Below, in pieces: positions 58,486 to 64,000 of a stretch of DNA of 64,000 nucleotides (its first letter is position 1; every line of letters begins with the position of its first letter). The stretch is from Streptomyces asoensis (lineage in GTDB: Bacteria > Actinomycetota > Actinomycetes > Streptomycetales > Streptomycetaceae). The notes under the pieces were generated by a model that made no database searches, was not told where the DNA came from, and saw nothing but the letters and a program-made list of their open reading frames with translations. Position numbers and translations under genes: made by a program. The stretch lies in NCBI RefSeq assembly GCF_016860545.1, contig NZ_BNEB01000003.1:620001-684000 (forward strand), read 5' to 3'.

Positions 58486-60177
58486 ATGCGAACCCCCACA
58501 CACTCGGCAGCACGGCTGGCGGCGGAGCTACGCCTCCCGACGAACTGGCTCGACTACACGATCCTCGGCATCTACTTCGTGGTGGTCCTGGGCATCGGCT
58601 TCGCCGCCCGGCGCTCGGTGAAGACCAGCCTCGACTTCTTCCTGTCCGGCCGCTCCCTGCCCGCCTGGATCACCGGCCTCGCGTTCATCTCGGCGAACCT
58701 GGCCGCCACCGAGATCCTGGGCATGGCCGCGAACAGCGCGCAGTACGGCGCGTACACCGTCCACTGGTACTGGATCGGCGCCATCCCGGCCATGGTGTTC
58801 CTGGGCCTGGTGATGATGCCGTTCTACTACGGCAGCAAGGTCCGCTCGGTGCCGGAGATGCTGCTGCTGCGCTTCGACAAGGCGGCCCACCTGCTCAGCT
58901 CGGCCCTGTTCGCCTTCGCCGCGATCCTCATCGCCGGGGTGAACCTCTACGCGCTGGCGATCGTCGTGGAGGCGCTGCTGGGCTGGCCGCAGTGGGTGGC
59001 GATCGTGGTGGCGGGCTTCTTCGTGCTGGCGTACATCACGCTCGGCGGCCTGTCCTCGGCGATCTACAACGAGGTCCTCCAGTTCTTCGTGATCCTGGCG
59101 GCCCTCATTCCGCTGTCCGTGCTCGGCCTGAAGAAGGTGGGCGGCTGGGGCGGCCTGACCGACAAGCTGACCGCGAGCCACGGGGACGACTTCGTCACCG
59201 CCTGGGGCGGCACCGGCATCGGCAGCGACAACCCGCTGGGCGCCAACTGGCTGACCATCGTGCTGGGCCTCGGCTTCGTGCTGTCCTTCGGCTACTGGAC
59301 GACGAACTTCGCGGAGGTGCAGCGCGCCCTGTCGGCGAAGAACCTGTCGGCGGCCCAGCGCACCCCGCTCATCGCCGCCTACCCGAAGATCTTCATGGTC
59401 TTCCTGGTGATGATCCCGGGCCTGGTGGCGGCGGTGCTGGTACCGAAGATCGGCACCAGCGGCTCGGACCTCCAGTACAACGACGCGATCCCGTACCTCA
59501 TGCAGGAACTGCTGCCGAACGGGGTACTGGGCATCGCGGTGACGGGTCTGCTGGCGGCGTTCATGGCGGGCATGGCGGCGAACATCTCGTCGTTCAACAC
59601 GGTGTTCACGACGGACATCTGGGCGAAGTACGTGGTGCTGGGGCGCGACGACGCCTACTACGTCCGCTTCGGCCGGCTGATCACGGCGATCGGCGTGGCG
59701 GCTTCGGTGGGCACGGCGTTCCTCGCGTCGTCGTTCTCGAACATCATGAGCTACCTCCAGACGCTGTTCAGCTTCTTCAACGTGCCGATGTTCGTGGTGT
59801 TCATCGTCGGCATGTTCTGGAAGCGGGCGTCGAAGAAATCGGGCTTCTGGGGGCTCCTCGCGGGCACCACGGCGGCGATGGTGAACTACTTCGTCCTCTA
59901 CAAGCAGGACATCATCGGCATCCCCACCGACCAGGGCGCCAACTTCGTCTCCGCGATCGCGGGCTTCGTGGCCGGCGCGGTCGTGATGGTGGTCGTGTCG
60001 CTGTTCACGGCCCCCAAGCCCGCCGAGGAGCTCCAGGGCCTGGTCTACGGCACCGTCTCCCCCGGCATGGCCGAACCGCCGGCGGCGGGCGACGACGCCT
60101 GGTACCGGCGTCCGGCCCTGCTGGGCTGGGGTGCGGTGATCCTGGCCGCCGCCTGCTACATCCCGTTCTCGTTCTGA
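58486..60177 (+). CDS. Sodium/galactoside-type symporter (SSS family)
   Basis: 563 aa from ATG 58486, with GAGCAGGG upstream. DYTILGIYFVVVLGIGFAARRSVKTSLDFFLSGRSLPAWITGLAFISANLAATEILGMAANSAQYG is the SGLT opening; further signatures are SSAIYNEVLQFFVILAALIPL and GMAANISSFNTVFTTDIWAKYV. About 14 helices. Divergent from galTEK, so galactose or galactoside uptake is the likely job. The small gene at 60214 follows 36 bp downstream. Confidence 0.93.
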   Translation: MRTPTHSAARLAAELRLPTNWLDYTILGIYFVVVLGIGFAARRSVKTSLDFFLSGRSLPAWITGLAFISANLAATEILGMAANSAQYGAYTVHWYWIGAIPAMVFLGLVMMPFYYGSKVRSVPEMLLLRFDKAAHLLSSALFAFAAILIAGVNLYALAIVVEALLGWPQWVAIVVAGFFVLAYITLGGLSSAIYNEVLQFFVILAALIPLSVLGLKKVGGWGGLTDKLTASHGDDFVTAWGGTGIGSDNPLGANWLTIVLGLGFVLSFGYWTTNFAEVQRALSAKNLSAAQRTPLIAAYPKIFMVFLVMIPGLVAAVLVPKIGTSGSDLQYNDAIPYLMQELLPNGVLGIAVTGLLAAFMAGMAANISSFNTVFTTDIWAKYVVLGRDDAYYVRFGRLITAIGVAASVGTAFLASSFSNIMSYLQTLFSFFNVPMFVVFIVGMFWKRASKKSGFWGLLAGTTAAMVNYFVLYKQDIIGIPTDQGANFVSAIAGFVAGAVVMVVVSLFTAPKPAEELQGLVYGTVSPGMAEPPAAGDDAWYRRPALLGWGAVILAAACYIPFSF

Positions 60178-60213
60178 GCCCGGCCGCGACCGACGCGGGA
60201 GACTGGAGAGACC

Positions 60214-60603
60214 ATGTCCGAGCAATTCGAACCGTCCGAGCGCGACCCGGCCGCCGAGCGGCTGCGGCGAGCGGGCTACTCCGAGGCCGACCTCCAGCGG
60301 GAGGTCACCGCGCTCGAGGAGAAGTCCGCCACCGCGGCCCGCATCTTCGACCTGCGCCGCATCATCGGCGGCCTGTTCGTCGTCTACGGCGTGATCGTCA
60401 CGATCGCCGGGCTCACGGACAGCGACGCGGAGATCGACAAGGCCCAGGGGATCAACATCAACCTGTGGACCGGCCTGGGCATGCTGGCCCTCGGCCTGTT
60501 CTTCCTGGCCTGGCTGAAGCTGCGGCCGGCGGCGCCCGTGACGCCGACGCTGCCGCCGGAGGCGGTGGAGGGGCAGCCGGGGGACGCCCCGCGGGGCGGC
60601 TGA
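60214..60603 (+). CDS. Small membrane protein, probably symporter-associated
   Basis: Not recognised. 129 aa from ATG 60214, with GACTGGAGAG 3-12 nt upstream. A charged N-terminus is followed by two helices at about 50-68 (IIGGLFVVYGVIVTIAGL) and 86-104 (LWTGLGMLALGLFFLAWL) and a Pro-rich tail. The short gap to the symporter gene suggests an operon and an accessory role, which is inference from position. Confidence 0.75.
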   Translation: MSEQFEPSERDPAAERLRRAGYSEADLQREVTALEEKSATAARIFDLRRIIGGLFVVYGVIVTIAGLTDSDAEIDKAQGININLWTGLGMLALGLFFLAWLKLRPAAPVTPTLPPEAVEGQPGDAPRGG

Positions 60604-60633
60604 CGGCGGGCCCGGGGCCGTCGGCGGACGGAC

Positions 60634-60675
60634 ACGGGTCCGGGCCCGGGGCGCGCGCCCCGGGCCCGGACCCGT
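60634..60675. terminator. 21-bp loopless hairpin terminator
   Basis: A perfect palindrome 42 bp long with CGCGCG at its centre and ACGGGTCC at its edges, 30 bp after the small membrane gene. It also lies after the convergent secreted-protein gene. Confidence 0.85.
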
Positions 60676-60740
60676 TCGACGAGGCGGAGCCGGCTCACGG
60701 GGTCACCGTTGTTCAGGACCCCGCAGCCGTCCCGTCCCGC

Positions 60741-61010
60741 TTAGCCGTGGTCGGCGACGTTCGCGTTGACGGCGTCGTCCCCGTTGTTGCAGATCTGCTG
60801 GGTCGCGTCCTGGTTGGACGAGAGGCCGAGCAGCGGGAGGTTCAGGTTCGGGATGTTGATGAGCCCGAACGAGATGTTCTCCACGTGGTTGGCGCACTCC
60901 CGGGAGTCCCCGTCCGCGCCGGCGACCGTGGCGGAGGCGAAGCCGGCCCCTGCCAGGCCGAGGCTTCCGATCATGGCGGCCACGAGAGCGGCGTTGCGAA
61001 GCTTGCGCAT
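60741..61010 (-). CDS. Small secreted protein of unknown function
   Basis: 89 aa from ATG 61010, with AGGGA 5 nt upstream. A signal peptide MRKLRNAALVAAMIGSLGLA to about residue 27 (FASA). The mature 60 residues hold two Cys (RECANHVE and QQICNNGD), likely one disulfide, and a hydrophobic middle, ISFGLINIPNLNLPLLG. Size and Asn/Gly character recall secreted surface proteins such as chaplins and rodlins, but I see none of their repeats, so the family is left open. Confidence 0.8.
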   Translation of the reverse strand: MRKLRNAALVAAMIGSLGLAGAGFASATVAGADGDSRECANHVENISFGLINIPNLNLPLLGLSSNQDATQQICNNGDDAVNANVADHG

Positions 61011-61039
61011 TACTTTCCCTTTTCCGTCTGAGCGGTCAT

Positions 61040-61059
61040 GTTTCGTCACAGAACGAAAC
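61040..61059. promoter_or_regulatory. Inverted repeat upstream of the small secreted protein
   Basis: GTTTCGT-CACAGA-ACGAAAC, perfect 7-bp arms, 30 bp upstream of the ATG. It could be an operator or a leader hairpin. The surrounding AT-rich stretch (ACGTTACGATTAC) is probably the promoter. Confidence 0.5.
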
Positions 61060-61118
61060 GTTACGATTACAGACGGTATGTCGCGATCATCCATCCCGCA
61101 CCTCACGCCACCGGGGGC

Positions 61119-61628
61119 TCACCCCGCGCCACTCCGGTGGCCCGTCCCCGTGCCCGCTCCCGGGCCGCCGGCAGCCCCGCGTCCGGCGATGTCCTCGCTG
61201 CGGGCCGCCGCCACCAGCGCGACCACCGACGTCACCGACCAGACGACGACGTGGATCGAGGGCGGATAGCTCGCGAGGGTGTAGCCGTCCCCGGTCAGGG
61301 ACAGGACGCCGAGGCCCGCGACCGGCGCCCCCGCGACGAGCGCGGCGAGCAGTGCGCGCAAGGAAGGGCGGACCAGCAGCCACCGCGGGGCGAGCGCCAG
61401 GGCGAGGCCGGTGGCCGTGCCCACGGTGACGCCCGCCGCCATGCCGCCCAGGACGGCGCAGCCGCCGGCGAGCGCCAGCGCGTACGCCGTGCCCCGCAGA
61501 CCGCCCACCAGGAAGACGAACGCGGCCACCAGGCACAGGACACCGGCGATGCCCGCGGGCCACGCTCCGACGAGGAGGCCGAAGCGGGCGCCTCGCCCGA
61601 CGACCGCACGGGTCCGCACGTCCCTCAC
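61119..61628 (-). CDS. Four-helix membrane protein coupled to a response regulator
   Basis: Not recognised. 169 aa from GTG 61628, overlapping the response regulator stop by GTGA. Four hydrophobic segments at about 16-42, 48-80, 92-113 and 124-143 are followed by a Gly/Ala-rich, Arg-containing tail. No catalytic motif is visible. Translational coupling to an atypical LuxR-type regulator suggests a linked function, possibly sensing. Confidence 0.75.
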   Translation of the reverse strand: MRDVRTRAVVGRGARFGLLVGAWPAGIAGVLCLVAAFVFLVGGLRGTAYALALAGGCAVLGGMAAGVTVGTATGLALALAPRWLLVRPSLRALLAALVAGAPVAGLGVLSLTGDGYTLASYPPSIHVVVWSVTSVVALVAAARSEDIAGRGAAGGPGAGTGTGHRSGAG

Positions 61629-62329
61629 TCCGTTTCCGCCGCCGGCTCGCGGGAGGTGTGCGGCAGCGGGCCCGCCCGGTCCAGCAGGCCCGTGCGCGCG
61701 GCCAGCGCCGCCGCCTCCAGACGGGAGCCGACGCCGAGCTTCATCAGGACCCGCTGCACATGGGTGCGGGCCGTGGACGGGGCGATGCCCATACCGGCGG
61801 CGATCAGCCGGGTGTCCTCGCCGTCGGCCACCCGGACCAGCACCTCCACCTCGCGGGGCGTGAGCATCTGGAGCAGCCGCTGGCCCTCGTCGTCGGGCTG
61901 CGCCGCCGGGTTGAGCAGCTCACTGAACGCCCCCTGGAGCAGTTGCGGCGCCACCGCCGCCTCACCCGCGCGGGCCTTCATGATGGCCCGCTCCACGCCC
62001 TCTATGCGTTCGTCGTGCCGTACGTAGCCGGAGGCGCCGGCCGCGAAGGCCGCCGCGATACCTCGGGGATTCGGCACGGGCCCCAGGACCAGCACCGCCA
62101 CCTGCGGCCGCTCCCGCTTGATGCGGACCACCGGGTCGAAGATGCCCGGCTCGGCCGGTACCGCCGTGCCCAGCAGGCACACCTCCGGGGCGCGGGTGAT
62201 CACCAGCTCCGCGGCGCCCGCGGCCGGCGCCGCCGCGGCGAGCACCCGGTGCCCGCGCAGTTTGAGTGCCGAGGCCAGTGCCTCCGCGAGCAGTCGGTGG
62301 TCGTCGACCACCATCAGCCGCACTCCCAT
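61625..62329 (-). CDS. LuxR-type regulator with a degenerate receiver domain
   Basis: 234 aa from ATG 62329, with GGGGGG 7-13 nt upstream. The receiver begins MGVRLMVVDDHRLLAEALAS with the D9-D10 pair, but the phosphoacceptor position reads CLLG (G54) instead of LLD, and the switch lysine is R104 (GYVRHDE). The DNA-binding part is intact: LTPREVEVLVRVADGEDTRLIAAGMGIAPSTARTHVQRVLMKLGVGSRLEAAALAART. It therefore probably works without phosphorylation. No kinase gene adjoins it. Confidence 0.9.
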   Translation of the reverse strand: MGVRLMVVDDHRLLAEALASALKLRGHRVLAAAAPAAGAAELVITRAPEVCLLGTAVPAEPGIFDPVVRIKRERPQVAVLVLGPVPNPRGIAAAFAAGASGYVRHDERIEGVERAIMKARAGEAAVAPQLLQGAFSELLNPAAQPDDEGQRLLQMLTPREVEVLVRVADGEDTRLIAAGMGIAPSTARTHVQRVLMKLGVGSRLEAAALAARTGLLDRAGPLPHTSREPAAETE

Positions 62330-62531
62330 CGAGCAACCCCCCAGTCCCCCCACGGATGCCCGTACGGGCCCATGCGGACCCTCACGGACCGACAAAGGGG
62401 TGCCCCCCGGCACCCCGTTCTTCATGCCCCCGGAAGCTACACGCTTGTTCGACGTTGCGCTCCCCCTACCGGTGAGAAGTGCCCCGGATCGCCGAAATTC
62501 CTCACATTCGAGGGTCATGCGCGGTAAGTGC

Positions 62532-62563
62532 ACGGCCCCGCCCCTGAGCAGGGGCGGGGCCGT
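62532..62563 (-). terminator. Terminator of the beta-propeller gene
   Basis: ACGGCCCCGCCCCT / AGGGGCGGGGCCGT, 14-bp perfect arms with a GAGC loop, 28 bp after the stop on the minus strand. Confidence 0.8.
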
Positions 62564-62590
62564 CACGGCGAGCGGGGCGAGCGGCGGCGG

Positions 62591-64000
62591 TCAGCCGTCC
62601 GTGCCGTACACGACCGCCAGGTACTGCGGGTCGCCGCCCGAGGTCCCGCCGTCGTCGGCGAACACCTCCGACATGAACAGGCGCCCCTTGGCGTAGAGGA
62701 CCTCGGCGTACTCCGGGGACAGGCTGGTCTCCAGGTCCCGCACCGACTCCGTCGACGGGTTCTGGAGCAGCGTGGTCTGCTTGAAGGAGCTTCCGGAGAT
62801 GCTGACGACCTGGCCGCCCTTGTCGTACGGCGGCCGCTTGTAGGCGATCAGGTTGCTGCCGTCCATGCGCAGCGGGTAGATCGTGTAGCCGTCCCCGGCG
62901 TCCGCGCGCTGGCCGGTCTGCTTGCCGGTGGCCAGGTCGAAGGCGATGACCTCGTTGGTCCGGCTGTAGTCGCCGGTGCCGTCGTGCTCCTCGGTCGGGA
63001 CGTAGATCCGGTCGTTGCCGACGGCCAGACCGGTGCAGGCCTCGATCCGGGTGATGCCCTCGCAGTCGGCCGCGTACTGGTCGCCCGGCACCGAGATGCG
63101 GGTGCGCAGCTTGCCGGTCTTGTTGTCGATGGAGAAGAAGTCCGAGATGCCGCTGCCGTCGCCGGCGCTGTCGCCGACGTCGGCGGCCACCACGAGGGGG
63201 TCGGTCGACACGACCGAGGCGTACTCGATGCCGGTGGCCAGCTTGTACTCGGAGAGCACCTTGCCCGAGGCCGGGTCGATGGTCTGGATGTGCAGCTCGG
63301 GGTTGTCGTAGGCGCCGCACTTGCGCACCGCGACCAGCTTGGGGCCGCCGCCGTAGCCGGCGTCGTAGCAGGTGTCGGCCGGCTTGGGCGACCACAGCAC
63401 CTTGCCGGAGCCGATGTCGAAGGCGGCGCCGCCGCTGGTGCTGCCGAGGGCGACCGTGTTCCCGCTGACCGTCACGTTGTCGAAACGGACCGGGTAGTCA
63501 CCCGAGTTGACGGTCTTCCTCCACAGCTGCTTGCCCGCCACGAGGTCGATCGCCGCGATCTGGTCGCAGGCGGCCGTGTCGGCGGTGCTCGCCTGGAAGG
63601 TGACCGCCGTGCGGAAGTCGTCGGTGGCGAACCGGCTGGCCTCGCACACCGGGCCGGGCAGCGCGACCGACCAGAGCTCGGTGCCCTTGTCCAGGTCGTA
63701 CCCGGTGATCTTGTTGACGCCCGTCTTCACGTACGCCTTGTCGGTCACCCAGGAGCCCTTGACGCCGACGTTGTCGTCCTTCTTCAGCACGGGCGCCGGA
63801 ATCTTGAAGAGCACCTTGGAGGCGGGGTCGGACGGCACCTTCTCGCTGCCGCCGGACGAGGTGCCGCCGGTGCCTGGGTCGCCGCCCTTGTCCCCTCCGC
63901 CGCCGGTCGGGCCCGCGGTGTCCGCCTCTTCCTTCTTGCCGCCGTCGGAGGACTTGGAGTACCAGACGCCGCCACCGACGATCAGCGCGATCGCGACGAC
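62591..64000 (-). CDS. Membrane-anchored PQQ-like beta-propeller protein (partial, N-terminus outside window)
   Basis: About 469 residues are visible and the N-terminus lies beyond 64000. The first visible residues VVAIALIVGGGVWY are the end of a transmembrane helix, followed by a Gly/Ser/Lys linker (about 45 residues). The rest is a chain of PQQ/WD-like blades with the motif GxxLWxxxL (GYDLDKGTELWSVAL, DLVAGKQLWRKTV, DIGSGKVLWSP, DPASGKVLSEYKL, DLATGKQTG), typical of outward-facing propellers. In Streptomyces such proteins often lie near serine/threonine kinases, but none is visible here. Several Cys suggest disulfides outside the cell. Confidence 0.85.
   Translation of the reverse strand, partial: VVAIALIVGGGVWYSKSSDGGKKEEADTAGPTGGGGDKGGDPGTGGTSSGGSEKVPSDPASKVLFKIPAPVLKKDDNVGVKGSWVTDKAYVKTGVNKITGYDLDKGTELWSVALPGPVCEASRFATDDFRTAVTFQASTADTAACDQIAAIDLVAGKQLWRKTVNSGDYPVRFDNVTVSGNTVALGSTSGGAAFDIGSGKVLWSPKPADTCYDAGYGGGPKLVAVRKCGAYDNPELHIQTIDPASGKVLSEYKLATGIEYASVVSTDPLVVAADVGDSAGDGSGISDFFSIDNKTGKLRTRISVPGDQYAADCEGITRIEACTGLAVGNDRIYVPTEEHDGTGDYSRTNEVIAFDLATGKQTGQRADAGDGYTIYPLRMDGSNLIAYKRPPYDKGGQVVSISGSSFKQTTLLQNPSTESVRDLETSLSPEYAEVLYAKGRLFMSEVFADDGGTSGGDPQYLAVVYGTDG

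Noticed and set aside
60741..61010. Chaplin or rodlin gene
   Set aside because: Size and signal fit, but the chaplin GN-rich repeat and the rodlin pattern are missing.

Overview
This window is a chromosomal segment of a Streptomyces-type actinomycete. The evidence is extreme third-position GC, frequent GTG and TTG starts, a tRNA-Leu(UAA) of bldA type, paired Rpf muralytic enzymes behind a c-di-AMP riboswitch, a galTEK operon, and a gene order that, from memory, closely follows the Streptomyces coelicolor core around the bldA-eno-mfd-glmU-ppc-gal region. I see no phage, integrase, transposase or CRISPR array. This is core chromosome with small accessory patches. All calls come from reading the sequence by eye; no searches were run.

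Layout. 1-1.1 kb: the end of a 4-hydroxybenzoate 3-monooxygenase gene (cut by the window edge), then bldA on the minus strand. 1.4-4.9 kb: a MacB/Lol-like ABC ATPase and permease. 4.9-11.7 kb (minus): cyclopropane-fatty-acyl synthase, type II NADH dehydrogenase behind Rex-type operators, exopolyphosphatase, DUF501, a DivIC/FtsB-like protein and enolase. 12-14.3 kb (minus): two resuscitation-promoting-factor-like enzymes, the first preceded by a ydaO (c-di-AMP) leader. 14.4-21.8 kb: cytochrome P450, MazG, a SurA-like lipoprotein, a DUF1906 secreted protein, a small membrane protein, an Arr-type ADP-ribosyltransferase, a GNAT-like protein, a secreted DUF1524 nuclease and a tiny antitoxin-like protein. 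21.9-29.1 kb (minus): mfd, then a second copy of the ABC permease/ATPase pair. 29.5-33.3 kb: an MFS exporter and a DUF485/solute-sodium-symporter pair.

33.4-41.3 kb is the accessory-looking part. It holds a coiled-coil protein and then a divergent four-gene locus built from polymorphic-toxin and immunity modules: YrhB + XOO_2897-type deaminase + SUKH-4 in one chain, WHH nuclease + SUKH/SMI1 in one chain, a YwqJ-like deaminase, and a SUKH-3 protein. None has a visible export signal. An orphan histidine kinase follows. I consider this the most likely under-described system here.

41.5-51.8 kb returns to housekeeping: tRNA-Gln, glmU, prs, rplY, pth, a membrane protein, ppc, a fatty-acid desaturase translationally coupled to a TetR regulator, and a CsbD-like stress protein. 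51.8-53.6 kb is a VOC protein plus trans-aconitate methyltransferase, divergent from a MarR regulator (tam/tamR type) with two operators between them. 53.5-55.1 kb: a NarL-type response regulator and a GNAT acetyltransferase. 55.1-60.6 kb: galTEK and a divergent SSS-family symporter. 60.7-64 kb: a small secreted protein, a four-helix membrane protein coupled to a response regulator with a degenerate receiver, and a membrane-anchored beta-propeller protein that runs off the end.

Themes: redox control of respiration (Rex/ndh), cell-wall remodelling under c-di-AMP control (rpf), development (bldA), phospholipid acyl-chain modification (cfa, desaturase) and PEP/pyruvate metabolism (eno, ppc).
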